From: Schlesneria paludicola DSM 18645
GTDB lineage: Bacteria; Planctomycetota; Planctomycetia; Planctomycetales; Planctomycetaceae
Reading direction: 5' to 3'
DNA length: 34,494 bases
Assembly: GCA_945869955.1 (NCBI GenBank)
Contig: CAMBQP010000038.1
Coordinates: forward strand, 1 to 34,494
Positions 1-9,900 of the stretch are shown here, one piece after another. How positions within the stretch are numbered: the stretch's first letter is position 1; each line of letters opens with the position of its first letter. A program made the translations under genes and the position numbers. The notes beneath the pieces are model-generated. The model saw only the letters and a program-made list of their open reading frames with translations. It was not told the origin of the DNA and made no database searches.

Positions 1-976
1 AGTATTTTGTCTCATTAAACTCGGATTTTTCCAGTCGGTCGATCTGTGCATAGACTTTGCCAAGCCCTGCCGAGTCCGATGCGTGAAAATATTCCCCACC
101 GGCGGTGCTGGCCATCTCACGCAACAGATCTTCGTCAATGCGAAACTGAGCCGGGACCAGCACGCGCTGGCCAAATTCATCTTCCTGGGGAACCGGGACG
201 ACACCGTTCCGCCCAATCCCAATCGTATAAACTTTAATTCCCGATGCGCGAGCGATCTGAGCCGCTTCCCGTGGTTCAATCGCCCCGGCGTTATTATCGC
301 CGTCGGTCAACAGGACGACGACCTTACTTTTGGCCTTGGTTCCCCGCAATCGATCGACCCCCAACGCCAAGCCATCACCGATGGCAGTCGCCATATCTTC
401 TTGAAGTGACTGGGAATTGATCACACGCCCCTTGCGATCTCTCACTGCTTTGGGAACTTCGAGAGCCCGAACGATATCCACCAGGGCACCGTGATCGAGT
501 GTCAACGGGCACTTGCTATCGGCAAACCCGCCAAAAGCCACGACTCCCACCTGATCATCGCGCCGACCGGGAAGTCCGCTGCTGCGAGAACCAAGCACAA
601 ATTCACCGATGACATGCTTCACCGCTTCCAGTCGGCTGACATCTTTTTTCTCTAACTGAAAATCGATCGCTTCCATCGAGCCCGAAATGTCGAGCACCAG
701 TTCAATCGCAATCCCCTCGCCGGTGACCCGAGACTCGGATTTACCCGATTGGGGGCGGGCGAGTGCCAGAATCATCAGGCAGAGTCCGAGACCATAAACC
801 AGTGGCATCAGTCGACGAATTCGCTGCAGCAACGTGACTGGCAATCCTTTGAGATCGGCAATACTGGAAAAAATCACCGCTGGCCGAATGCGGCGACGGG
901 TTCGCAACCAGCCCAACAACAGGATTGCCGGGATGAGCAGCAACCAGAGCCACGAGTAAAAACGGAATGCATCCAT
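1..976 (-). CDS. BatA-like von Willebrand factor A (VWA) membrane protein, C-terminus cut by window edge
   Basis: The frame reads from an ATG at 976 to the window edge with no stop (325 codons seen). Two hydrophobic segments (about residues 8-22 and 58-74) flank a basic stretch, then a VWA domain begins near residue 88. The MIDAS metal site DISGS is at residues 96-100, and a later TDGDNN stretch matches the second half of the fold. This is the BatA/BatB layout: N-terminal membrane anchors with a VWA domain facing the periplasm. It starts 3 bp after the stop of the BatD-like gene, so the two are surely co-transcribed. MoxR-linked VWA proteins are thought to act as metal-dependent protein-binding partners in chaperone-like or envelope-stress roles. 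The exact role here is inferred. A C-terminal membrane segment would be expected beyond the edge. Confidence 0.88.
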   Translation of the reverse strand, partial: MDAFRFYSWLWLLLIPAILLLGWLRTRRRIRPAVIFSSIADLKGLPVTLLQRIRRLMPLVYGLGLCLMILALARPQSGKSESRVTGEGIAIELVLDISGSMEAIDFQLEKKDVSRLEAVKHVIGEFVLGSRSSGLPGRRDDQVGVVAFGGFADSKCPLTLDHGALVDIVRALEVPKAVRDRKGRVINSQSLQEDMATAIGDGLALGVDRLRGTKAKSKVVVLLTDGDNNAGAIEPREAAQIARASGIKVYTIGIGRNGVVPVPQEDEFGQRVLVPAQFRIDEDLLREMASTAGGEYFHASDSAGLGKVYAQIDRLEKSEFNETKY

Positions 977-979
977 CTT

Positions 980-2077
980 TTAGGCGCCCCCTGCGGAAAC
1001 GACGTCGGATTTGGACGGCTGGGATTCGGACGGCTGGGATTTGAGCGGCTGGGATTCCGCGGGGACCGACGGGAGATCGATGAACTCATGCGCTCGGACA
1101 ATCGACAGCGCAATCTGACTTTCGTCCGGCTGTTGACCTGCGTACTTGACCATGTCTGCCGCTTCGAGAAATTCGGTTAATCGCGTGGAGCGTTGTGGCG
1201 GGAAAACCTCTTGCGACCGCATCGCTCGCAAAAATTCTTCGGTCGTCTGTTCCGGGGCCCTGAGGCCCGTCGTTCCTTCGATGTACTGCCGAACGATTCC
1301 AGTCAGCCTTAAATAAAACTCTTTGACCAGACCTTTGGCGGGAAGCCCTTCTGCAAGTAACGCGGCAAGGGCCGCGTGTGCGATTTCTTCAGGAGAACGC
1401 TTGCGAGGTTCAATCCTCGATAGGCGCTGGCGTTGCCGAGACCGATAAACGAAGGCCGCGACAATTCCGCCGAGAATCAATGCCACCAGCCACCACCAGG
1501 CTCTGGTCGATTTCAAGGGACGGGGGGGAAGCATCGGTTCGAGATTGGCCAGATCGGGAAGCTGATCTCCCAGCTCGGAGGTGATTTGAATTTCGAGTGG
1601 ATCAGACTCGATTAACGCGGTTTTTCCCTTGGATACTGAATTCACGCGATTGTCAACGAATTCAATCGCCAGCGAGCGAATCAGATGGCGTCCCGCGTGC
1701 ATCGGTTCCAGTTGATAATGGAATCGATGCGTCGTCGGCTCGTCCGCCGCTGTCGGCGTTGGATTTTGTTTTTCTTTCCGCTCGGAATAATCCCGTACTA
1801 CAAAATCCCCCACGGCCTGACCAAATGCCGGGGGTTTGACTTCGACGCCGGGCTGGGCCACAACCAGCACATCCATTTCCACCAGATCCGAAAGACGTGG
1901 CTCGGGCGGAGTGACCCGAATCGTCAGCTTGACCGGACCGTTTTCCGTAACCCGTTCCAAGGCGTCGACTTTCGACCCCACAGGGGACGAAGAAGGTGCG
2001 GTCCCGGATTGGCTGCAGCCAGTCAGAAACAATCCGCTCAACAACAAAAGAACTCGAATCGCGCGGTGTTGCGTCAT
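980..2077 (-). CDS. BatD-like lipoprotein with C-terminal DUF4381-type domain
   Basis: 365 aa. I chose the ATG at 2077 because it overlaps the stop of the DUF58 gene (ATGA) and begins a clean lipoprotein signal with lipobox LTGC, Cys21 being the lipidated residue. An in-frame upstream start at 2176 would lie inside DUF58. A beta-rich region (about 45-170), as in BatD oxygen-tolerance proteins, is followed by one membrane helix (about 193-211). A cytoplasmic helical part (about 228-335) then carries the TTEEFL and DMVKYA signatures of DUF4381-like regions. The last 25 residues are a low-complexity SQP repeat encoded by a 15-bp tandem repeat. Third gene of the MoxR/DUF58/BatD/BatA operon. The fused DUF4381-like tail suggests it bridges a periplasmic domain and cytosolic partners (inference). 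Confidence 0.82.
   Translation of the reverse strand: MTQHRAIRVLLLLSGLFLTGCSQSGTAPSSSPVGSKVDALERVTENGPVKLTIRVTPPEPRLSDLVEMDVLVVAQPGVEVKPPAFGQAVGDFVVRDYSERKEKQNPTPTAADEPTTHRFHYQLEPMHAGRHLIRSLAIEFVDNRVNSVSKGKTALIESDPLEIQITSELGDQLPDLANLEPMLPPRPLKSTRAWWWLVALILGGIVAAFVYRSRQRQRLSRIEPRKRSPEEIAHAALAALLAEGLPAKGLVKEFYLRLTGIVRQYIEGTTGLRAPEQTTEEFLRAMRSQEVFPPQRSTRLTEFLEAADMVKYAGQQPDESQIALSIVRAHEFIDLPSVPAESQPLKSQPSESQPSKSDVVSAGGA
1006..1050. repeat. 15-bp tandem repeat, three units, inside the BatD-like gene
   Basis: Units at 1006-1020, 1021-1035 and 1036-1050 share the pattern GGGATTYGRRCGGCT, with a degenerate fourth unit from 1051. On the coding (minus) strand each unit adds five residues of the type K/E-S-Q-P-x. 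The length is a multiple of three, so copy number can change without a frameshift. Confidence 0.8.
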
Positions 2078-2958
2078 CGTTGCCGCTCCCTCGCTCGAAA
2101 AAATCGCTGCAAACTCTGCGCGTAGGGCTGGTCGGTTTGGATTGTCAGCCGGTCGACATTGGCCCGCCTTAACCAACCCGTTAACTTTCGTTCTCGATCA
2201 TCAGCCGCCTTGGCAAATAACGCCCGAACTCGTGGGTGACGCGTATCGAGTTCAAGCAACTCGTCGGTTTCTGCATCTCGCAATGTCAAGAATCCCACGT
2301 CGGGCAGCGTGGTTTCTCGGGGATCCGCCAGGCTAACGGCCACACAGTCGTGCCGCTGGTTGGCGATGGCGAGCGCACGGGAACAATCAGGCCCCAAAAA
2401 ATCACTCATCAAAAACAACACGCATTTCCGACGCTGTACTCGTCCGAGAAATTCGAGTGCTTTGGTGATGTCGGTCGCCGCCTTGACCGGTTCGGTGGCG
2501 AGCAATTCACGGATCAATCGCAAGACGTTGGCTCGCCCTTTCCGCGGCGGAATGTACTTGATGACATCATCCGCGAAGAAAAGGAGTCCGACTTTGTCGT
2601 TGTTTTTGAGTGCCGTGAACATCAGCACCGCAGCCACTTCCACGGCCGTTTCCATCTTGCTTAATCGCTGTGATCCGAACGCTCCTGAGGCCGAGACATC
2701 CACCACCAGCAGCACGGTCATTTCCCGTTCTTCGCAGAACGTTTTCACGTACGGGCTGCCGGTTCGTGCCGTCACATTCCAGTCGATCGACCGGATTTCA
2801 TCACCAGGAACGTACTCACGGACGGTATTGAATTCCATCCCGCGTCCCTGAAATGCGCTCAGGTATTCACCCGCCAGCAGATCATTGACTTGCTTTTTGG
2901 CAACGATCTGAATTCGGCGAACTTCTTTGAGAACTTCTTCCAGATTTCGTGCAGCCAT
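2074..2958 (-). CDS. DUF58 domain-containing protein (VWA-like)
   Basis: 294 aa, close to the usual length. The family signature is clear: GRGMEFNTVREY, then GDEIRSIDWNVTAR at about residues 38-66, then LLVVDVSASG, a VWA-like strand with a partial MIDAS (D-x-S-x-S). DUF58 proteins are almost always encoded next to MoxR ATPases and are thought to be their substrates or adaptors. The start has an AGGG seven bases upstream. The stop overlaps the start of the BatD-like gene by 4 bp (ATGA), indicating translational coupling. A 158-bp gap with a strong hairpin separates it from moxR. No signal peptide is seen, so the protein is cytosolic or peripheral to the membrane. Confidence 0.92.
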   Translation of the reverse strand: MAARNLEEVLKEVRRIQIVAKKQVNDLLAGEYLSAFQGRGMEFNTVREYVPGDEIRSIDWNVTARTGSPYVKTFCEEREMTVLLVVDVSASGAFGSQRLSKMETAVEVAAVLMFTALKNNDKVGLLFFADDVIKYIPPRKGRANVLRLIRELLATEPVKAATDITKALEFLGRVQRRKCVLFLMSDFLGPDCSRALAIANQRHDCVAVSLADPRETTLPDVGFLTLRDAETDELLELDTRHPRVRALFAKAADDRERKLTGWLRRANVDRLTIQTDQPYAQSLQRFFRARERQR

Positions 2959-3060
2959 CGAAAACCCTGGCGATCATAAAAACAATGTCTGTGAAAAGGA
3001 CTCTTTTGTGGCATTCGCAGGGGGTGAATCCTGCCCCGATGCCCTGGCGGCCAACGAACT

Positions 3061-3095
3061 GACACCGACGGGCCTTTCGGCCTTACCCGGGTGTC
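3061..3095 (-). other. Intercistronic RNA hairpin with GAAA tetraloop between moxR and DUF58 genes
   Basis: Read on the minus strand (the transcribed one), GGCC-GAAA-GGCC forms a stem closed by a GNRA-type loop. It is nested within outer arms GACACC (3095-3090) and GGTGTC (3066-3061). There is no T-run after it, so it looks like a processing or stability element, or an attenuator, rather than a classical terminator. It fills the only sizeable gap in an otherwise tightly packed operon. Confidence 0.5.
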
Positions 3096-3116
3096 GTGCT
3101 CCCAGGGTCGTGGTAT

Positions 3117-4106
3117 TTACGGGACCGGAACCGATTCCAACACTTTTCGCACCACATCATCCGAGGTCATTTGTTCTGCTTCGGCTTCGTACGTCAAAAT
3201 CACCCGATGCCTGAGCACATCCAATGCAATGTCCTTTACGTCCTGCGGTGTCACATAGCCCCGTCCCGCCAGAAAGGCGTTGGCGCGTGCGGCGAGGCAT
3301 AAGTTAATCGAAGCACGGGGTGACGCACCGTATTCAATCAGGGGTTTGAGCGACTTGAGGCGATAATCTTCCGGTCGGCGAGTGGCGATCACAACATCCA
3401 GAACATAGTCCTTGACCTTATCGTCCATGTAGATGGTGGAAACCGTTTGCTTGATATCGATGAGCTGCTGGGGTTCCATCACCGGCTGAACTTCTCGACG
3501 AACGTCATCCAACACCGAATCGACGACTTTTCGCTCTTCCGCCTTCGAGGGATAATCCACAATGATTTTCAGCATGAAGCGGTCGACTTGCGCTTCCGGC
3601 AGGGGATAAGTCCCTTCTTGCTCGATCGGATTTTGCGTCGCCAGCACCAGAAAGGGTTCTTCCAGCGGGTAAGTTTGATCGCCAATCGTGACCTGATGTT
3701 CTTGCATCGACTCGAGCAGCGCCGACTGGACTTTGGAAGGGGCCCGATTGATTTCATCGGCCAGAATCAAATTGGCGAAAATTGGACCTTTTCGGGTACC
3801 AAAAGTCCCTTCGCGCGGATTGTAAATCATGGTCCCGATCAGATCTGCAGGAAGCAGATCGGGAGTGAATTGAATCCGATTAAACTTACAGCGAACGGCA
3901 CTCGCCAGCCCTTTAATCGCGGTCGTTTTGGCCAATCCGGGGAGACCTTCGAGCAAGACGTGTCCTCCTGTGAGCATGGCGATCAACAATCGCGACAGCA
4001 TCAGATCTTGGCCGACAAGGACTTTCCGAACTTCCGCCCGGACACGGTCGATTTGGTCCGAGTGTTTCAGGACTTGCTCTTTGATTCTCTGAATATCAAC
4101 GCTCAT
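3117..4106 (-). CDS. MoxR-family AAA+ ATPase
   Basis: 329 aa from the ATG at 4106, which has AAGGAG 13 bases upstream. A longer frame to 4169 lacks such a site and adds only unconserved residues. Walker A is EGLPGLAKTT at about 53-62, Walker B is LILADE at 113-118 followed by INRAPSKVQSALLESMQE (a classic MoxR stretch), and sensor 1 is in VLATQNPIEQEGTYPLPEAQ. MoxR ATPases act as chaperone-like machines on VWA proteins, and three likely partners are encoded directly downstream. It is the first gene of the operon. Short direct repeats (TTCAATTCGATTT at 4150 and 4165, a variant at 4182) lie just upstream, partly in the leader, and could be regulatory. Confidence 0.95.
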   Translation of the reverse strand: MSVDIQRIKEQVLKHSDQIDRVRAEVRKVLVGQDLMLSRLLIAMLTGGHVLLEGLPGLAKTTAIKGLASAVRCKFNRIQFTPDLLPADLIGTMIYNPREGTFGTRKGPIFANLILADEINRAPSKVQSALLESMQEHQVTIGDQTYPLEEPFLVLATQNPIEQEGTYPLPEAQVDRFMLKIIVDYPSKAEERKVVDSVLDDVRREVQPVMEPQQLIDIKQTVSTIYMDDKVKDYVLDVVIATRRPEDYRLKSLKPLIEYGASPRASINLCLAARANAFLAGRGYVTPQDVKDIALDVLRHRVILTYEAEAEQMTSDDVVRKVLESVPVP

Positions 4107-4314
4107 GCTGAAAAAAAACTCCTTCGACTTTTGCTCGAAACGCCACGGTTTCAATTCGATTTTGTTCAATTCGATTTCAATTTCAATCCGATTTCCAGCA
4201 ATCCGTTACCGGATCGCCACAGCCCTCGTGGCAGGGTATGAATCGGATGTAACAGTCATTCAGCCTGCTGAATCCTTGATGGTAACCGTTTTCATCCAAA
4301 CATGTTGGAGAAAA

Positions 4315-6762
4315 TTAATGTTGGAACAGGAATTCTCGCGATGTCAGCACGCTCCAAAACAGGTCTTCGATCACGGCCCGTTTCTCGGATTCAGGGGCTT
4401 CTGCCAGCAGCAACTGCAACCGCTGACGCTCTGCTTCCGCAGGATACCGGGACAGGGCTGAAAGATATACGACATCCAGGATCTCGGCGTTGGATTGATT
4501 GGAGGCGAGAAGTTTCGCGACCCCCCCGTCTGCGGATTCCAGTTTCTCCTGGATCGTTTTGCCGTTGGTCAAGTGCAGCACCTGTGTCATGCTCGGTTCA
4601 TCCGAACGCTCGCAGGTACACGTGAGGACCCGTTCGGGGCGACCGAACGTATCAAGAAAATAGGACGCAATGCTCGCGTCAGGAAGTTGGATCGCTCGCG
4701 TATTCACCGGTTGGTCTTTGAAAACGGTTGGGACTCCAGTCGCTTGCGAGATCGCATCCAGCAGCACCTCGGCCTTCAGTCGCCGGGGTTGACTGCGTGC
4801 TTGGTATCGCAGATCGGCTTCGTTCGCAGGTAGGATCTGATGAGATCGCTGGTACGCCTCGGATTGCAGAATGGTCCGCATCAGACTCTTCAGGTCATAG
4901 TGATTCCGCACCAGTTCTTCCGCCAGTTTGGCCAGCAAAGGCTCGTTGCTGGCGGGATTGGTGAGGCGAATATCATCGACGGCATCCACCAGTCCGCGGC
5001 CCATAAAATTGGCCCAGATCCGGTTCACGATCGCCTTGGCAAAATAGGGGTTATCCGCCGAGGTGAGCCATTTAGCCAGAAATTCGCGTCGATCACCCGT
5101 TTCCTCGAACGAGATTGCGGCACCATCCAGTGGCTTGGGGGGTTGCGGTCGGGCAGTACGCGGCTGCAGAACTTCCCCTTGATCAGCGAGAAAAATAGTC
5201 CGGTTGCCATCTCCACTCCGAAAGTCTCCTCCCCAGCCTTTTCCCCGTACGCGTGCAAACAGACTCACCATGCCATAGTAATCGTCGTTCGTCCATTTTT
5301 CGTTGGGATGATCATGACAATGGGCACACTGGATCGACATCCCCAGGAAAGCCATCGAGGTCGTTTCGACCATATCTTGTGGATCTTGATGCAGGGCATA
5401 AAAATTGGCGGCCCCGTTTTCAAAAGTGCTCCCCTTCGCCAGGATGACACTTCGGGCGAACTGATCCCAAGGAGTATTCTCAGCGACCCGATCACGAATC
5501 CATTTGTAGTAGGCTTTCAATGCTTCTGGCCGTAACCTGTTTCCCGTTAATAACAAGAGGTCCGACCACTGGTAAGACCAGTAATCAACGTACTCGGGGC
5601 GCGACAACAGCCGTTCAATCAATTCATTTCGTTTGTGTTGGCTGACGTCCGCGAGAAACCCCTTGACTTCATCGACCGTGGGAAGCACGCCAATCGTGTC
5701 CAGAAACACCCGCCTGAGAAACTCGCTGTCATCAGACTGGGGCGAGGGGGGCATATTGAGCACCCGCAGCTTTTCCATCACCAGATCATCAATGTAATTG
5801 GCTCGCAGTGTTTGTGTGAACGCGGTGGCGGGGATCGCTTGAAGGTAAGGAACGGTCACCGTCGCAGTCGCATTTTGTGCCAGATACCACGCAACAATCG
5901 CCCCTTCGCCGCTCCCGCCAACCTTGATCAACCCCCGTTCATCTACCGAGCAGACGGCATGATTGGTCGAAGTATATTTTGACCAGCGCGTGACATCTTC
6001 CGTGTGACCATCCTGAAAATGGGCAATCACAACCATCGCTTGTTCGGCCCCCTCTTTCAGTCGCAATCCCTGCGGCAGGATTTCCAGTCGCACGATGCGG
6101 GTATCGGTCGCTGTCGGCGGCTGCATTCCCTGAGCAATCCACTCCGAGACCACGCGATATTCATAAGAATCTTCGGCAAATCGGAATCCCCCTTTGTGGG
6201 GGATCGCCATGGTCGGCTTGGTCAGGACGAGGCTCCGTCCGGGATCGTTCTGCACCACCCTGCGGCCTCGCGCATGGTGCGTGATCGCGAAAAAGTCTTG
6301 TTCCGGGTCGTAACCCCGCAGCGAAAGTTTGAAACCATTTTTGCCTGCGGCAGCACCGTGACAGGCTCCGCTGTTACAGCCTGTCTTCGAGAGGACCGAC
6401 TGGACGTGGTTGCGAAAACTCCACAGGTGCGGTTTTTCAAACTGATCCACGGTCACCTCCAACCTCGCAACCTGTCCCTGGACCGCGACGGAAACAGTGG
6501 TGGTGCCGTTACCGACGGGAATCACTTCACCCTCAAGGATTTTTGCAACCTTGTCATCGGCGGAAGTCCAAACCGCACCCTCGCGAATCGGTTCGGTTAC
6601 GAGTCCCGCGTCTTCCCTGGCAACTAGCAACGTCTGCCGAGCCTCGGCTCCGATCAGCTTCACCACGCGCGGCAGGATCGTCAGTTTTTCGGCAGCCGGC
6701 AGCGATGCTCCACCGACCAGAATCACGATCATCCCACAGCAAACGGACCTCAGTATGTTCAT
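4315..6762 (-). CDS. Planctomycete DUF1549/DUF1553 surface protein with Ig-like (Big2) domain and heme-type motifs
   Basis: 815 aa with an N-terminal signal peptide (about 1-24). A Big2-like domain follows (about 28-106). Then comes the C-x4-C-H motif (Cys129, Cys134, His135; GCNSGACHG) found at this place in many planctomycete proteins of this family. A second Ig-like stretch spans about 225-305. DUF1549 (about 325-535) carries a canonical CAHCH heme-type motif at 479-483. DUF1553 (about 558-800) contains AKAIVNRIWANFMGRGL. Such proteins are abundant in planctomycetes, are exported, and often sit beside DUF1501 or dehydrogenase genes. Their substrates are mostly unknown, though roles in polysaccharide or sulfated-glycan metabolism are often suggested. 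The start follows a GGAAC. A palindrome sits just upstream. Confidence 0.93.
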   Translation of the reverse strand: MNILRSVCCGMIVILVGGASLPAAEKLTILPRVVKLIGAEARQTLLVAREDAGLVTEPIREGAVWTSADDKVAKILEGEVIPVGNGTTTVSVAVQGQVARLEVTVDQFEKPHLWSFRNHVQSVLSKTGCNSGACHGAAAGKNGFKLSLRGYDPEQDFFAITHHARGRRVVQNDPGRSLVLTKPTMAIPHKGGFRFAEDSYEYRVVSEWIAQGMQPPTATDTRIVRLEILPQGLRLKEGAEQAMVVIAHFQDGHTEDVTRWSKYTSTNHAVCSVDERGLIKVGGSGEGAIVAWYLAQNATATVTVPYLQAIPATAFTQTLRANYIDDLVMEKLRVLNMPPSPQSDDSEFLRRVFLDTIGVLPTVDEVKGFLADVSQHKRNELIERLLSRPEYVDYWSYQWSDLLLLTGNRLRPEALKAYYKWIRDRVAENTPWDQFARSVILAKGSTFENGAANFYALHQDPQDMVETTSMAFLGMSIQCAHCHDHPNEKWTNDDYYGMVSLFARVRGKGWGGDFRSGDGNRTIFLADQGEVLQPRTARPQPPKPLDGAAISFEETGDRREFLAKWLTSADNPYFAKAIVNRIWANFMGRGLVDAVDDIRLTNPASNEPLLAKLAEELVRNHYDLKSLMRTILQSEAYQRSHQILPANEADLRYQARSQPRRLKAEVLLDAISQATGVPTVFKDQPVNTRAIQLPDASIASYFLDTFGRPERVLTCTCERSDEPSMTQVLHLTNGKTIQEKLESADGGVAKLLASNQSNAEILDVVYLSALSRYPAEAERQRLQLLLAEAPESEKRAVIEDLFWSVLTSREFLFQH

Positions 6763-6774
6763 TGCCTGTTCCCT

Positions 6775-6789
6775 TTTGATTGAATCAAA
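6775..6789. promoter_or_regulatory. Palindrome just upstream of the DUF1549 gene, possible operator
   Basis: TTTGATT-G-AATCAAA is a perfect palindrome with 7-bp arms, 12 bases before the ATG at 6762. Its position suits a repressor site or a leader hairpin. There is no experimental or comparative support. Confidence 0.25.
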
Positions 6790-6930
6790 TCCAGACCAAG
6801 TTTGACTGTCTGAATTGGGTGATCAACTTTAATTCCGTCGAGATCCTGTTGGTCCTGATAACCCTGACGATCCAAACGAACATGACAGATTGCAGCCGCA
6901 GTTCATCACGTCAGCATCTTAAAAACCGAA

Positions 6931-9900
6931 TCAGCGAAGTGGAATCGATCCATCCAGGTAACGCCAGTTCTTCAGGTAGGAAATGAGATCGGCCATTTGT
7001 TCTACCGTAATGGTTTTCTCAAACCCAACCGGCATCAACGATTGGCCGCCGGTTTTCAGGGCTTCGACCTCGGTCCGCAAGACGGTCACCTCTTTCCCCT
7101 CGGGCATCCGAATCGTGAGAGACGTGGCGGTTTCAGACTTGATGAGCCCCGTATACGATTTCCCTTGCTCAGTGACCAATGTGTATCCAAAGTAATTTCC
7201 ATCGACTGCGCGATTCGGGTCCAGGATATTCATCAGGAGATACGGGGGGAGTTTATCCCGCGTATCGCTGATGTCGGGCCCGACATTGACTCCCAAATTT
7301 CCAACGCGATGACAAGTCACACAATTTTTTTCAAAAATCGCCCGACCCCGTTCCGCTTCACCCGGCTTGTCGAGAGCCCCCTGATATTTTTCCAGCACAC
7401 TGGCACGGTCGAGATCAATTGCCACCGCAAACAGCTTTTCCGCTCGAGTCCGCAGCAGGGGATTCCCCTGTTTCATCAACCGGTTTTGCCGAATGGCGTC
7501 AATCTCGGTGGTTTTGATGATTCCTTGTTCGATTCTGTCGAGTAGCAAAGCAATTCGTTCCTCGTTGGCCAGTAGGACTTCAAGTAAGGCACGCCGGATT
7601 TGTGGTGTCTGCGCGGCGAATTCCGCGATCACCTTCTGCCCAACCAAGGGATCGGACAGGGAGACCAATGCGTCAAACGCAGCCAATTTGATCGACGTAT
7701 CGCTGCCAGAAAACCCGAGCTCCAGCAGTGTCGCTGCGGACTCGGTTGCTTCGCCAAACGGGAGCGTTCGAATCAGATCAAGGCGGCACTGTGATTCGGT
7801 TTCTGAATTTCGTACCCGGTCGCGGAGTTGTTCCATGAAATTTCGCCATTGCTCACGGCGATCCCCGTTGATCTCGTCACGAAACGAGGCAAACGTCAAA
7901 CCACGTCGTGCCGCTCCCAAACCGAGACCACGGATCCCTGCGGCCGTGACATCCATTTCGGCCTCTGATGCATCGCTGCCTGGAAACTGCAACAGTTGTT
8001 CCAGCAGCGTTCGGGCAGATTCCACGTCGAGTTGTCCGCCGCAAACTTCACTGAGTTGCTCAACCAGTTTCGCCCCGCCGGCAGGAAGAGACTTTTGATT
8101 TTTCCAGTGTTCCAGCAATTCTTTTAACAACGCGTCGGGGGGATCCGATTTCATCGTCCCCACGGCGACGCGAAGCCATGGGTCTTCCAGACCGCGGTCC
8201 AGCAGCTTGATGAGTGCCTTTCGCTCGATGGCGACATCCTGACTGCGACCACTCAGATCAAGTGCCAAACGGAATCGGACGCGATCATCGGTTTCTTCGG
8301 CAGCCAGATTCACCACATCATCAGGAAGCAGTTCATCCAGGTTATCCCCAATCGAAGCAAAGACCTGCTCGCGAACGCGAGCGTCCCGATTGTCAACCTC
8401 GGACCAGGCCAGCACTGCCGGAGTCAGTCGGGGGTCCAGCGTTCGAATCAGCCAAAGTACCGGCAAACGACTCCGTGTCAGTCGGTTTTGTTTCCAGTCC
8501 AGTTTCAGCCCGTCCAGAACAACCTCCCGATCTCGTTCCAGCAGCAGTCGAAAAGCGGTCTCACGATGCCAGGCGTTCGCATGGTCCAATAGCCGGATCA
8601 ATTGGTGGATCGTCAATTTGTCCAAAGAGTGATCGTGCCGTTCTTGTGGCATGATTAATTCTTCCGATTTCACTCGCCAGATCCGTCCACGGTCACTTCC
8701 ATCGTTGAGATCTTTGCGGGATTTCAACTCGGCAGGCATCCAATCGGGATGCTCAATCACAGCCCGATACATATCCACGATGTACAAAGTTCCATCCGGA
8801 CCATTTGCCAGATTAACGGGTCGAAACCAAGTGTCCGTGCTGGCAAGAAACTCTTGCTGACCGTCCGAGGAATGGCTGATGAACGACGCACCGCTGGGAA
8901 CCAGTGTTTCCCGATGGACAAGATTTGCGGTCGGATCACAAATAAACGCATTCCCTTTGTTTTCCGGGGGAAGGCCATCCCCACGATAGATCGTGACACC
9001 ACAGGCGGCAGTAAATTGATTGGCGTGCAGATTGGATGTCGTCCAGGCCGCACTGATCGGGTAGAGCTTCGATTTTTCACCCCAAGCCGCGACATCCTGA
9101 ACCGTGGTTTTGATCGCAAACGCAGGATTGCGTCGCGAGAAATGATCTTCGAGGACGATATGCTGCAACGGATTTCGGTTCGAACAGACAAAACGATTCC
9201 CAAAGTCGTCAAAACACAGTCCGAACTGCCCATGCCCCGCAACGGCACCGTACTCGCCCGTGACCGGATTGAACCGAAAATCAAACCCCGCCAGCGGCAG
9301 CGGTTGTCCCGGTTTTTTCCACTCGGGCTTCACCGCGACCACAGAACCCCCGCGGAGCCCATTCGCAACATAAATAAACCCATCGGGACCAAACGTGGGA
9401 TGATTCGCCCGTAATTGCGAATTTTCCTGAGAAAAACCCTGAAACCAAGTTTCGTGGAAATCGGCTTTTCCATCCTCGTCCCGGTCAGCAAAAAAGGCAA
9501 TCTCGCCAGCCAGCGTGACAATCACCCCGTCTCGCCACGGCAGCACTCCCGTGGCAAACAGCAATTCATCAGCGAAGACCGTTGCCGTTTCAAATCGCCC
9601 ATCATGATTATGATCGAACAGTCGCTTGATGCGTGACTTGGGTTTTTCCGAACTTCCGGGCTTGGGTCCGTAAGGATAATCTCGCATTTCCACGACCCAC
9701 ATTGACCCGTCTGCGCCAAAAGCGATGGCGACAGGATCGACAACTTCGGGTTCTGCTGCGGCAAGCTCCACCTTGAGTTCGGGCGAAGCAAGGACAAAAG
9801 AGCGGATCGCGTCATCGGTCGAGAGGGGACTGCGAATGGTGACCGGATCCGCCGCACAGGATTTCTTGTCTGCGACGATGAGCACAACAAGACCGATCAG

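Noticed and set aside
3447-4241. 264-codon plus-strand frame
   Set aside because: It lies opposite moxR, which has all AAA+ motifs; the frame has no ribosome site and an odd composition.
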